Positions 49,550 to 60,830 of a stretch of 64,000 nt of DNA are shown piece after piece. A program made the translations under genes and the position numbers. Location: NCBI GenBank assembly GCA_003550305.1, contig QKYT01000001.1, positions 539,094-603,093 of the forward strand, in the 5' to 3' direction. This stretch comes from Glomus cerebriforme (lineage: Eukaryota; Glomeromycota; Glomeromycetes; Glomerales; Glomeraceae). Every line of letters starts with the position of its first letter. Positions within the stretch are counted from its first letter, which is position 1. The notes beneath the pieces were generated by a model. The model was not told the origin of the DNA, searched no databases, and worked only from the letters and a program-made list of their open reading frames with translations.

Positions 49550-50314
49550 NNNNNNNNNNNNNNNNNNNNNNNNNNNNNNNNNNNNNNNNNNNNNNNNNNN
49601 NNNNNNNNNNNNNNNNNNNNNNNNNNNNNNNNNNNNNNNNNNNNNNNNNNNNNNNNNNNNNNNNNNNNNNNNNNNNNNNNNNNNNNNNNNNNNNNNNNNN
49701 NNNNNNNNNNNNNNNNNNNNNNNNNNNNNNNNNNNNNNNNNNNNNNNNNNNNNNNNNNNNNNNNNNNNNNNNNNNNNNNNNNNNNNNNNNNNNNNNNNNN
49801 NNNNNNNNNNNNNNNNNNNNNNNNNNNNNNNNNNNNNNNNNNNNNNNNNNNNNNNNNNNNNNNNNNNNNNNNNNNNNNNNNNNNNNNNNNNNNNNNNNNN
49901 NNNNNNNNNNNNNNNNNNNNNNNNNNNNNNNNNNNNNNNNNNNNNNNNNNNNNNNNNNNNNNNNNNNNNNNNNNNNNNNNNNNNNNNNNNNNNNNNNNNN
50001 NNNNNNNNNNNNNNNNNNNNNNNNNNNNNNNNNNNNNNNNNNNNNNNNNNNNNNNNNNNNNNNNNNNNNNNNNNNNNNNNNNNNNNNNNNNNNNNNNNNN
50101 NNNNNNNNNNNNNNNNNNNNNNNNNNNNNNNNNNNNNNNNNNNNNNNNNNNNNNNNNNNNNNNNNNNNNNNNNNNNNNNNNNNNNNNNNNNNNNNNNNNN
50201 NNNNNNNNNNNNNNNNNNNNNNNNNNNNNNNNNNNNNNNNNNNNNNNNNNNNNNNNNNNNNNNNNNNNNNNNNNNNNNNNNNNNNNNNNNNNNNNNNNNN
50301 NNNNNNNNNNNNNN
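49550..50314. other. Assembly gap (765 N)
   Basis: A run of 765 undetermined bases. Sequence after it (50315 onward) shows no S9 peptidase coding, so the rest of that gene, including its stop, should fall inside. The true gap length may differ. Confidence 0.98.
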
Positions 50315-50814
50315 TATATTTAAATTAAATTATATGTAAAATTCTGTATCACATGATCGAATTGACATAAATTAGCGTGTCATTGTCAAAATCAAAATCA
50401 TAAAAAATGGGTTGTTGGTTCGAGATCGGATAAAAGAGTGTGATATTATTTATTAAAAAGATTTTCAAATCAAATTATTCCCAAAGAATCAAATCATCAA
50501 AAATTCATTCAACAAAAAAAAAAAAAACTGAACATAGTAATTTTATCATCTTGATGCTTTCGGTATTGTATTGGATTTATGTGCTGTTCCTGATGGGAAT
50601 CTTTGGCCATGAACAAATTAGCAGTAAAAATGAACAATAAGATGGAGGGATGGTGCATCTTATAAGAATTTTGTAAATTCAATAAATATGGCATGTCAAA
50701 AAAATGATTGTTTTACGTAAAGTTTAAATATATAAATAAAAAAATTTATTTATTTCGAAATTTTGCTATATCATCATATCAATTACAATAAAGAATATTA
50801 TTATAATGTCTTAA
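50315..50814. other. Intergenic region, convergent 3' ends
   Basis: Between the gap and the 3' end of the M1 aminopeptidase gene. Open frames here (50440-50640 plus, 50509-50694 minus) are antisense to each other and look random. Confidence 0.5.
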
Positions 50815-53392
50815 TTAAGCAGACCCTTTTAAAATATCCTTTTCAATCATAGTTGCCGCAATAGGGTGGTAGAAGGACCTATTATCGATAAAAGTTTTCT
50901 TGGCTAAATCCGATCCATTCTTGGTATTATTCAACAACCTAAAATAATATAATAAACCCATTTAGAATTGACTATTAACATTTATTTTATGTTTAAATTT
51001 TTGGACTTACCTATATAAAGGCCTAACAAATTTCATTCTTCCTTGTTCAGTTACAAATTTAACAACATGAGGGAATATGGGTTCATATTCTGCTAGTAAA
51101 CAGATTTTTTGCCATCTAAAACGAATTTCGGAATTATGAACCGTAGTAAATTTGTAAACTTTATCCATTGCAACAATTGCTGGATGAGGCAATGGTGGAT
51201 ACTCTGATACTCGTTCTAAGAATACAACTTTTCAAAACATTTTAAATAAATTAAAATTTTTTTTTTTTTGTTTTTAAAATTACTTCATTTATAACTTAAT
51301 AATATTAACTTACTCTTTTGACCAGTAGTAAATTTCTCAATGTCTGATGGTAAGAATTCAAATTTATCATTATTTCTTGCCGAATCCCATCTAATTTAAT
51401 AATTAAATCAGCCATTTAATCTTCACTTCCAGGAAAGAAAATTAAAATGTTCGAACCTTTTAGCTAATTCATTACATGCTTTTGCAAGTGTTTGGTCAAA
51501 TTCATTTTTTACCGGTGGCTAAAGTGTAAATAAGATATAATTTCACTTTAAAGAAACCTATTTACAATCAAAATTGATCTAATTAAAAATTACCATTCCA
51601 GGAGAATGCAACCAGCCATTCCAATCAATTGTATCTAATAAATCCTTTTTTTCGGTTCCAAAGTATGAATATAAGAAATTTTTCCATTCTTCTGTGGTAA
51701 TAGACTTACCAGCAAATTCTTTAACATGAGCTTTCATATAAGGCTCAAAAAATTCAGGTCCACCAATTACTTTCTGAATATGGTATAAAAAATTAAATCC
51801 CTTTTCTATAATTATAATTATATCATTAATTTGCTAATTGTAAAATCTTAATCCTTCATTTGAAAGAACACTTTACCATATGGAACAGAAGAAAAACTAT
51901 CGTCAGGATCTACTCCTTTCAATATAGGTTGTAAAGCAGTAAGAGGATTGCTCTCACCAAAACGTTTAACGTCTTCTTCTAATGCATTCCATCCAATAAT
52001 TGCATCAAATTCCATTTCTTTTTCGCCATGCAAGCGACCCGTGATCTTTCTTTCAATAAACATGGTCCATCCTTCATTGAGCCAAAAATGTTCCTAAATA
52101 ATTATTATTAAGGATTAATTTTTATCTTTTTTTTCCCCCGATTAATTGATATTGCCTTTATAGATTACCCAATTGGCTGTTGTGACAAGATTTCCCATCC
52201 AACTATGAGAAATTTCATGTGCAACTACATCTACAAGAGATCTGTCTCCAGCCAATAACGTAGGTGTAACAAATGTTAAACAGGGATTTTCCATACCTCC
52301 GCTTTAAATTAAACCAAATAAATTATTTTATTTACAATTTTTTTTTAAAAAAAAAAGGAATATAAATAATGATAACTTACTAAGGAAACGAAGCAGGAAG
52401 AACCAATAGATCATACTTTCCCCATTCATAAGGAGTCAAAAGTTCTTCTCCAGTGGCAATAAATTTTTCAGTATCTTCAAATTCCCATGCAGCATCTTTT
52501 AAAACTTCTGGTTCAGTCCATACAGTTGATCTAGGACCAATATCTTTGCCCGCCAAATTTCCAACCGCCAAAGCAATTAAATAAGAGGGAATTTTAACTT
52601 TTTGCTCAAATTTGTAAAGTTTATTATTATCATCAAGCTCCTCCTCTCCAACACCAATAGCACTCATCACAGCTCTAAGAGGATGAGAAACTTGAATGTT
52701 GGCGCTATATGTTAATTTGATGCACGGTGTATCTTGGCATGGCAAAAGGGATCGTGCATGAATCTAAAAAAATCGCAAAAAAAAAGCAATTAACTTATAA
52801 TAATTGTAATAGATTCTGATATATATATATATTGATTTGATTCTTACTGCTTGACATTGTGTAAAGAGGTAAGGGTGCTTTTTTCCGACAGTTTGGCTGC
52901 GGTGTTTATTTTCGTTAGATTTTAATAGAAAAGATTCACGACATTATTTACTATTAAAATGAGTAAATACCTCGGTTCTAACCATTGGACTGCAGTACTT
53001 TGTTTTGTAGTGTTGTAGGTTATTTTCAATTCGAATTTGGTACCAGCAGTTAAAGGTTCACCAAGCTCAATGTGCAAGGCTTTCCCAAAACACTTAGTTT
53101 CTTCACCAAAGAGAAACTTGAATGAAAATAAAATAAAAATTAGGTTAGTATTCCCAGTATGTATTAACCCACATAAAATGGTTACCTTTAATTCTTTTCC
53201 ATCTCGCGAAACTGACTTAACAACGAGATTTCTTGTGTCAAGAGTAACTTTGTCAATATCAGTTATAGCAATAAGACTTAATATAACACTTCCATCAAGA
53301 ATTTTATGTTCAAAGTCGACTTTTAAGTTTAATTCAAGATGAATAGTTTGTACTTCATTAATATTTGATAATGTGTTTGGATCATAAATCAT
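50815..53392 (-). CDS. Leukotriene-A4-hydrolase-type aminopeptidase (M1)
   Basis: Eleven exons (53392-53186, 53116-52971, 52896-52848, 52763-52381, 52301-52169, 52093-51877, 51805-51594, 51518-51457, 51390-51314, 51227-51011, 50938-50815) join in frame to about 608 residues, the normal length. The substrate motif GGMEN lies at about residues 263-267, the zinc site HEISH at 290-294, and the third ligand Glu at 313 in FWLNEGW, with the expected 18-residue spacing. SSVPYEKGF holds the conserved Tyr of the active site. The C-terminal helical domain seen in LTA4H is present. Family members are zinc aminopeptidases, and some also hydrolyse the epoxide LTA4; epoxide activity in this fungus is not shown. 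An in-frame ATG 39 bases upstream (53431) would add 13 residues. Confidence 0.93.
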
Positions 53393-54047
53393 TTTGAATT
53401 TTATCGTTTCTAACTGAACTTTGAATATCAACGGACAAAATTGATCCGTGATAACATCTCAAATGTCCAAAAATGGCATGAATCAAATTGAATCATTAAT
53501 CAGATCGCATAAAATTGTGCGATAATAATAAACTTTGTTTCTTTAATTATGATTAATGTTTCTCATAAGAATCTCTATATTTACGTGATTTATTCTTAGA
53601 TTTATCATTGTCCTATCGCGCAATATAATGGACGATAAATAAAATTCTCTACCTATATCAGATATACTGTATCTGGTCGAGATCTGAATTTAAATAAATT
53701 TATTTCGCCTCCTGGCTGTCATATCATACTCATTCATTGTGTTCAATAATATTATAATATTCCACCATCTCATATATCTATTATATTTTGAATCTCTTTT
53801 TATTATTAAAAAAATGTGAATAAATATAGTTTCGGGATTAGTAATCATCGTAGTACAAAATGACATTCCGCCGTTAAAACTGAAGTGCGGGAACAAAAAA
53901 AAAATATTTCTTCCTTTTTTTCAGGTTAAAAAAAATTCTTAAATAAAAGAGTAAATTTTAGATTCCTTATATTTTCTATATGCTTCATTGAGATATTAAA
54001 TATTTTTTTTATAAATACTAATTCTTTTCACAATTATTTAGTTTATA
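53393..54047. promoter_or_regulatory. Divergent intergenic region
   Basis: These 655 bases lie between the 5' ends of the M1 aminopeptidase and the third F-box gene. No gene or clear motif was identified. Confidence 0.35.
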
Positions 54048-55604
54048 ATGATGTCCTCTGTTCTTCCAGAAGATTGTTTATTTAATATCTTTGAATATTT
54101 ACGAAATGATTTCAGATCTTTGAATTCCTGTGTTCGCGTTAACCGGATTTGGAATGCATGTGTAATCCCAATGTTATGGTGCAATCCCTGGGTTATTGAG
54201 GAAGTAAAAAGCAAGACAAAAAGTCAAAAAGGGCAAATTAAACTTATTGATATTTATATTTCATCTTTGCCTCAGCAATCCAAAAGTTTTTTACAGCAAA
54301 ACGAGCTTGCGTTACCAACATTATCTCAACCATTAGTATATGATTATGTGAGTTTTATGAGAATTCTCAATGTATCATATTTTGAGGGATGTGTTTGGAA
54401 TTGGATGAAAAATCAAAAAATTGGATCGATCAAAGAATTTATACGTAAAGTTGAAATGGTTACGCTTCATTTATTACAATTAATTTTGGGAAGATCTAAT
54501 ATTCGAAAGTTCATCACATATTATGTTTCATGCAACAAAACTACACTCCTTCAATTAGTTAATGTTATAACAAAGATTCCGGAAATTGGTAGTTGTTTTT
54601 CATATCTTCAAGAAATCGAATGTGACAGTACAATTCCAATAATTTCTGAAGTATTTGAAATGTTAATACCACACTGCAAAGAAATTAAACGGATTGTAAT
54701 AAAGAAATATGAAGATTCAAAGGAATTGGGAAATCTAATTACAGCTCAATCTAACTTACAAGATATAATTATATATCATGATAATTACAATGTTTTAATG
54801 GAATTAGAGAATCAAAAAGTTTTTGAAGCTATAAGAATACAATCAAAAAGTTTATTGCGATTAGAGCTTTGTTCTTTTGATTTTCCGATTCATGTCCTTA
54901 GAGAATTTGAGAATTTAGAAGAATTGAAATTAATTAAATATGGGTCAGCACTTACAACGCAAGATAATTTGGCATCATTAGCAACAATTTCATTAAAGAG
55001 ACTTAAAAAGGTTCATTTTTATAATTGGTTTTTGATGCATTTGGATTTCTTGGCGGGGTTCTTTGAGCACACTAATAAAGAATTAAGAGAGATAGTAATT
55101 GGATCAAGTTATTCAATCATTGATCGACAAAATACGGGAAAACTTATAAGTTCAATTGGAGTTCATTGTCCCAATCTTGTCACTTTAGAAGTTCCTGCAT
55201 TGCCTGAAGATGGTCAACAAATGAAAAATTTATTAGAATCATGTGATAAATTAGAGAAAGTTGTTATTTACAATATTAAGTTTCATTTAACACCCATACA
55301 TACAGGAAGTTTATCCATTCAAGAAATTGGGATCAATCTTATACAAAAAGAATTTTCAAAAGAATCTGAACAAGTTAAAGAAAATTTGTTACAAGTTTTT
55401 ACAAATCATTTTTCTCACAAATTGATTAATTTATCAATAAGTGGAATTGAGTTTTCAATTAAAGATATTGAATCATTTCTTGAATATCGTTCATCAATTT
55501 CTAGACCAATTTTATTTTATTTAAGCTTTGGAATTGATAAAATTGATAAGAAAATTACTAATCTATTAAATAAATATACAAAGAGAGGAATTTTGATTAA
55601 TTAA
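54048..55604 (+). CDS. F-box-like protein with LRR-like repeats (3)
   Basis: One exon of 518 residues. The F-box-like N-terminus reads LPEDCLFNIFEYLRNDFRSL followed by SCVRVNRIWNACVIPMLWCNP (residues 6-47). A block around residue 100 (YDYVSFMRIL) matches the layout of the gene at 21236 (NYVSYLKIL), and leucine-rich segments follow (LQEIECDST, LLRLELCSF, LEELKLIKY, LKKVHFYNW). The family suggests substrate recognition in SCF ubiquitin ligases; the target is unknown. A second Met directly after the first leaves the exact start open by one codon. Confidence 0.87.
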   Translation: MMSSVLPEDCLFNIFEYLRNDFRSLNSCVRVNRIWNACVIPMLWCNPWVIEEVKSKTKSQKGQIKLIDIYISSLPQQSKSFLQQNELALPTLSQPLVYDYVSFMRILNVSYFEGCVWNWMKNQKIGSIKEFIRKVEMVTLHLLQLILGRSNIRKFITYYVSCNKTTLLQLVNVITKIPEIGSCFSYLQEIECDSTIPIISEVFEMLIPHCKEIKRIVIKKYEDSKELGNLITAQSNLQDIIIYHDNYNVLMELENQKVFEAIRIQSKSLLRLELCSFDFPIHVLREFENLEELKLIKYGSALTTQDNLASLATISLKRLKKVHFYNWFLMHLDFLAGFFEHTNKELREIVIGSSYSIIDRQNTGKLISSIGVHCPNLVTLEVPALPEDGQQMKNLLESCDKLEKVVIYNIKFHLTPIHTGSLSIQEIGINLIQKEFSKESEQVKENLLQVFTNHFSHKLINLSISGIEFSIKDIESFLEYRSSISRPILFYLSFGIDKIDKKITNLLNKYTKRGILIN

Positions 55605-56075
55605 TTTATTAAAAAATTGACCATTTATAGGTATGTGATACCATTTTTTTAAAAAAAGTCTTCATAGCATTTTAAAAAAACCTATTATAAAATTAATTTA
55701 TTTTGAGATGGCTTCCTTTTGAATGTTTGTATATCGGATATTATCATGCAATACATAAAAAATTGGAATTCCATAAAAAAACTTTGTGATAAAAAACCAT
55801 GTATTGAAATTTTTCAATTTTGAATTTTTTCAGTAATACCATAATTTTGGCCAAAAAGTCATATGAAAATGAAGATTTTGGGCGATAGTAGTTTATAAAT
55901 CACATGATATCAAATGTTTGATATTGACAATACTATATCTTTGAAAATAAATATTAAATATTACAAAATTTCTTGTTAAAGTTAATCTTAATAAAAATAA
56001 AATAAATTTGAAGTATAATATTTCAGTAATTATAATAAGAAATATATATTTTCTTACTTGCAATAATTCCTTTAT
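55605..56075. other. Intergenic region
   Basis: AT-rich sequence between the F-box gene and the inverted-repeat element, with no coding signal or repeat noticed. Confidence 0.5.
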
Positions 56076-56248
56076 ATATATATGTTGTGCCTCAGATCGA
56101 TTCTTGCCTGAGATCGAATCTGACGCACCTCAGATTAAAATCGTCAGGTGAGGTGCCTGGTTTGAAACATCGATTATCTGAGGTGCGTCAGCTATAATCT
56201 GACGCATTTTTATTTTTTTTTTTATTTTTTTAAACTTTAATTTTTTTC
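56076..56248 (+). repeat. Left terminal inverted repeat
   Basis: The left arm begins ATATATATGTTGTGCCTCAG. It contains a perfect inner inverted pair at 56120-56135 and 56176-56191 (CTGACGCACCTCAGAT and its complement), so the single strand could fold on itself. Confidence 0.85.
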
Positions 56249-56461
56249 AAAATAAATATTGGCACATTTATTTACATTAAATATGGTCAGTCAAATTATT
56301 AAATAGAAAATACTCATAATGTATTACATGTAAAATTTATGAAATAAATAAAGGAATTGAATTTTAAAAGTACATAATATTATGTTATAATTTATTTATT
56401 TAACTTAAATATAATTTTCATTCTCTAAATTCTTTACAAGAAGCCCAAATGTTTAACTCGA

Positions 56462-57229
56462 TCTATAAAAAAAAAGAAGAAAAGGAACAGTTACTAGTGT
56501 TCCTTGATGGATGAAGCAATGAAAATTAAAAAACAATAAAAACTCTTACCTAAAGAAACTGAATTGAGCCGCCCACCAGTTCCTGTAAAGAAAAAGAAAT
56601 AGGAATGATTAATGATGTTCATCAATGGATAAAAAACAAAGGAAACTAAAAAAAAAGCTTTAACTTACCTAAAGAATTCAAATTGAGCCGCCCACCAGTT
56701 CCTGTAAAAAAAAAGAAGAAAAGGAATGGTTTAGTGGCGTTCCTCAAGGATAAACACAAAGAAATTTAATAAAAAAGTTTGTTCTTACCTTAAAGAAAGT
56801 GAATTGAGCCACCCTGTAAAAAAAAAAGAAAAAAGGACTGTTCCTTAAAGGATAGAACACAAAGGAAATTAAAAAACAATAAAAACACTTATTAAAGGAA
56901 CTGAATTAAGTCACCTACCAGTTCTTGTAAAGAAAAAAAATAGGAATGATTAATGGCATTCCTCAAAGGATAAAACAAAAAAAAAGCAATAAAAAATACA
57001 AACACTTACCTTAAAGAAGCCGGAATACCTAACCTGTTCCTGTAAAGAAAAAAAGGAATGATTAATGGCATTACTTAAAAAGTAAACTATAGGAAAATAT
57101 AAAGTACATTTACCTTAAACAGGGTGTCCTAAACCATTCCTATAAAAAAAAAGACAGTTAATAATGTTTCGAAAAAACAAGAATTAAAAAAAATTATATA
57201 TCTTTAACTTACCTAAAAGACAGCCCGTT
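56462..57229 (-). other. Tandem array of splice-bordered mini-exons
   Basis: On the minus strand, seven short units repeat every 75-125 bases. Six have splice-like borders on both sides: 57229-57213 (17 bases), 57139-57114 (26), 57039-57010 (30), 56813-56789 (25), 56701-56669 (33) and 56582-56550 (33). Five are preceded by pyrimidine tracts ending ACAG or ATAG (the first only by TAAG) and all six are followed by GTAAG or GTAAA. A seventh copy near 56925-56889 has lost both sites. A last exon could begin at 56462 (after ATAG). The core is GAACTGGTGGGCGGCTCAAT. Joining the 26-, 30- and two 33-base units leaves an open frame with repeated NWWAAQF; another frame of the two 33-base units gives TGGRLN repeats. 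No start exon was found. It may be a relic or part of a repeat-protein gene. Confidence 0.6.
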
Positions 57230-57256
57230 CTTANAAAAAAAAAAAGGTTTTTTAAA

Positions 57257-57424
57257 GAAAAAAATTAAAGATTTAAAAAAATAAAAAAAAAATTGCGTCA
57301 GATTATAGCTGACGCACCTCAGATAATTGATGTTTCAAACCAGGTACCTCACCTGATGATTTTAATCTGAGGTGCATCAGATTTAATCTCAGGCAAGAAT
57401 CGATCTGAGGCACAACATATATAT
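57257..57424 (-). repeat. Right terminal inverted repeat
   Basis: This is the complement of the left arm. All six differences in the outer 131 bases are G/C in the left arm and A/T here, five of them at CpG positions. The inner hairpin pair at 57309-57324 / 57365-57380 has one mismatch. Confidence 0.85.
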
Positions 57425-57829
57425 GCTAAAATTTGTATTGTTATACACATTTTTCAATATTTTTATATGCATTTTTCAACTAATAATATCCATTTTTTAA
57501 CTAACCTAGTGTTGTTATATGTATTTTTAAACTGCTATTATTTTACTGTATGTTATTATATACCTAAAAATGTGTTATGCAACATATTTTTAATCATGTT
57601 AATTGACAAAGAGTTCATTGCATAATACTTTTTTGGTATTAAGCAACACATAGCGTATATTAACACATTATACACCTGTTCAAAACTTCCTGATGTTGCT
57701 TTTGCCTAAGTAGTAGCAAAATAAATGTTATGCTTATTTTCTGAATAAAATCAGTCACTCATATAATTAGATTTTATTAGTTTTCATTAATGAAATGATA
57801 TGTTTTATAATATCTAAAAACTTCTTATT

Positions 57830-59290
57830 ATCAGAAGTACCATCATTTTTCACCACCTTTCAAATCTATTTTGCCAAAGATTTGGATTTCTTTTTGTAAT
57901 GTTGGATAACTATTGCATAAAAATTCTCAAACTGATAGTTATATTATTTCGCAATCAAGAATCCCTAAGATCATTTTATTGATCTTTCTGAACTTCTCGA
58001 AAAATACTTTATTAAAATAGTTATAGATTAGAGAATCTAACCCAGAATAGGTAAATCATATTTTTTGTCTAGCAGGTGATATATATATGCAGATTATATA
58101 TGCAAAAAATATAAATATTATAAATATACTGTAGTTAAGACAAATAATATTATTTTTCAGTCAAATGATATTAAGTCTATCTCTTTCCTTGCATTTTTTT
58201 GCAGAGAATTAAAATATTTCTCAGTATCAATCAAGATATAACTTTTTTCAAATCTATAAGCCAAAATCTCAGGTATGCTTGCATTATATTGCATTAATGC
58301 AACTGGTTTTGGTGGTAATAGAGGAGAAATCAATAAGTATAACTCATTTCAAAATTTACTAATCAAACTAGGCATAAAGTTTTTGGTTTTCACAGACTTG
58401 ATTGATGTTATATTTTTGGATTTAGTATACTTGCTAGGTGCAGTATAGTTGTATTATATTATATTTCTTACTATGGCTAATCTATCAGATAATTGGCTTT
58501 GAATAACTTATATAATCATAAAGTTATTTTTCTGAAATATAATAAGGTCTATACCCTCCATTAATAGAATACTATATTTCTAAGTTCATAGTGCACATCA
58601 TACTCTACAAAAACTAGTGCTACTAATACGTGATTACTTTAAATACCACATACATATCATATTTTACAAAGCAACGAATTTCTCTACCAGGTATGTAAAG
58701 GAACTTCTTTTCCTTAGAAGTATTATTATTTTAACCACTTTTTAAATTTGTTTTACTAATGAAATAGGCCTTCTCCTGTAATTTCTATAAGCTCTTTGAA
58801 TAAACCAAGTACTTCTATCCTCAGTTTTAGCTTTGGAATATTCATTATTCAAATGAAGTTTTATTAAGTCTTTTGGTTTGACTTTATAGCCATATCTGCA
58901 CCATTCACTGAAATATGTCTTTTTTTTGGTTTTACACCAGTGATCTTTACCAATTTCCAGCAATTAAAACAAATAGCCATTTGACTTTTATGGATCCTGG
59001 GTTTGTAGTATCCATTATTTGTCACCTTATCTTCACCAAATCCTGCATAAAGACAGTGTACATCTCAGCTAACAGTGTTTGTACAGTACCTCTTACTCAA
59101 ACAGCCCATTGCTGTGAAGTTTCACACAATCTAATAATGGATAAATCATCATATAATTTTTCTGTTTTGATTATTTTTTCAAAATCAGTACCATTATCTA
59201 TAATTTCTCATATATGCACTAATATATCTCATATCATATCCAGGTCAATTATTAATGAGTTTAGGTACATTCTTATTAAATTTCTTATCT
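57830..59290 (-). pseudogene. Decayed gene of unknown family
   Basis: Protein-like blocks lie in order on the minus strand, broken by stops and frame changes. From the 5' side: DDLSIIRLCETSQQWAV and VQTLLAEMYTVFMQDLVK (about 59150-59035), MDTTNPGS, then the open frame 58963-58742 with SEWCRYGYKVKPKDLIK and WFIQRAYRNYRRRP, and further on a frame at about 58430-58163 with FMPSLISKF, a stop, then LLISPLLPPKPVALMQYNAS and YILIDTEKYFNSLQ. Weak traces continue to about 57830. The open frame on the opposite strand at 58915-59292 is a shadow. I cannot name the family; a multi-copy or mobile-element origin is plausible given the neighbourhood. Confidence 0.45.
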
Positions 59291-59727
59291 AAAATGATAT
59301 TTATACTGAATCCTGATATAATTATTAATGTTGTATAGCAAACTACTGATTTATAGTGAATTTAACGATTTATAGTAATTTATAGCAAGTATATTATAAT
59401 AAAATATCAGATTCATTTTTATTTGATTATCTTCTTATTCAAAAAACTTCTGGATGAAAACAGATATGATTTGGTTAAATTAGACCTGATCACCATGGTC
59501 AAATTTGTATCACATGTGATCTCCCTAAATCCCTGCTGAGTTCCAGGCTGGCGAGTTTCTATAAATCACGAGATGGTCAGCCAATCAGATTTCACATTCC
59601 TTGATCTATTAATCATTATATTGATCAAATTAATTTTTCTCGCCATCATCCTTACACATCACTCGATATTTTTTTATAAAACAGACCCCCTAGAGAATCT
59701 TCTCACCATGTAAAAAAAAAGACAACT

Positions 59728-60367
59728 ATGGAGTTCTCTGATGCCCAGTTTCGCAATCTCATTGATGAATGAAAACAGAGGAATGCCGAATACCATGCTA
59801 CCACAAATAAGAAGAAATATCTCTTTTGGAACGACATTGCTAAAAAAATAAACGATCAAGAAAATACCAATTATTTCACCGGCGAGGAAATAAAAAATTC
59901 TTAAGTCTCACAAAAGCTTTTTACGTAAGTAGTGCTGGGTGAACGCTTGATACTGCTTGTGTTCTACTAAGATCTGTTTGGTTAATATATTTATTATTTT
60001 ATAGATGGCGAAAAAAATATAGAGAAGGAACTGGGAGTAAGAGAAGTTTGGTTAGAGAGAAGTTATATGAGGAGTTCTTAACAAAGTTCTGGCAAAAAAC
60101 AGGTAATTGTATTTCAAGAGAAAATATTTTGAGGGGTTTTTCATTATTAATAAGACATATCCATTATCATTTGCTAGAATCACCATTCGGACAAGTATAT
60201 AATGAGAATGCTAGGAAATCAAGCAGAGCGAGTTCATCATCTCACCATCCGTGAAAACACCAACATCTTCTAGGCCTATAACACCCACAATTCCTTCATT
60301 TTTCCAAAGCGCGAATGTGATAAATGTCACTATCAATTATGGAGGCAGTTCAGAAGAGAAGGATTAG
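59728..60367 (+). pseudogene. Broken Myb/SANT-like DNA-binding gene
   Basis: From an ATG at 59728 the frame reads MEFSDAQFRNLIDE, an in-frame TGA, then EYHATTNKKKYLFWNDIAKKI and FTGEE. A one-base frame change then reveals FLSLTKAFY before a GTAAGT donor at about 59930. A second exon after 60003 encodes WRKKYREGTGSKRSLVREKL and EEFLTKFWQKT, and a third has SPFGQVYNENARKSSRA. Another frame change leads to TPTSSRPITPTIPSFFQSAN and VTINYGGSSEEKD with a stop at 60365-60367. The FWNDIAKKI and FLSLT patterns are those of Myb/SANT-like domains in domesticated or transposon-linked fungal genes, inferred from memory. One stop and two frameshifts indicate a dead copy. Confidence 0.6.
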
Positions 60368-60830
60368 ATTCTTTTTAATTCATAAATTAGCTATTTTTTA
60401 AAACTGTATGTAGAACAACCTGTTTGAAAAAATATGTGAATAGTAAATGCACATATATAGGCGCTGTAGTTCTTCAAAAGCAAATGTAATAAAAGCATCA
60501 TATATCACTTGCAAAATAAACACACGTATATTTTTAAAAATCAAAATAAAGCTCTTTATTATATTTTTTCGTAAAGTAATATGTGAGAAAGGACTAGCCG
60601 GCTAAGTAAAAAAATGCGTATATATTGACTTTATTGGTGAAAATGATAATCATACATATTTAGATAATGTTAAAACATGGAAAAACTTCAGTATACAAAT
60701 GCTGTAAAATAGCCATTTACTAGAATTTTTTTTTTTTTTGAGGTATAAGTCACGTTGAAAATAATAGAATAATACTAAACTAAAAGATTACCAAACCTAA
60801 TTTGCTATTGTTGACATGTAAATTGTAATA
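60368..60830. other. Intergenic region
   Basis: No gene or repeat was noticed beyond a poly-T tract near 60729. Confidence 0.5.

Larger units (their letters stand above)
56076..57424. mobile_element. Non-autonomous element with long terminal inverted repeats
   Basis: A 1.35 kb element is bounded by inverted repeats at 56076-56248 and 57257-57424. The outer 131 bases of the arms match at 125 positions; inner parts match more loosely. Ends lie in ATATATAT, so a target-site duplication (TA-rich) cannot be resolved. Each arm also contains its own 16-base inverted pair. There is no transposase frame, so if mobile it is non-autonomous (MITE or foldback type). The interior is not spacer: it holds the tandem mini-exon array described separately. 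Arm GC content is far above the surroundings. Confidence 0.8.

Noticed and set aside
49409..50339. Long open frames filled with unknown residues
   Set aside because: They are artefacts of the N gap; only the part before 49530 is coding.
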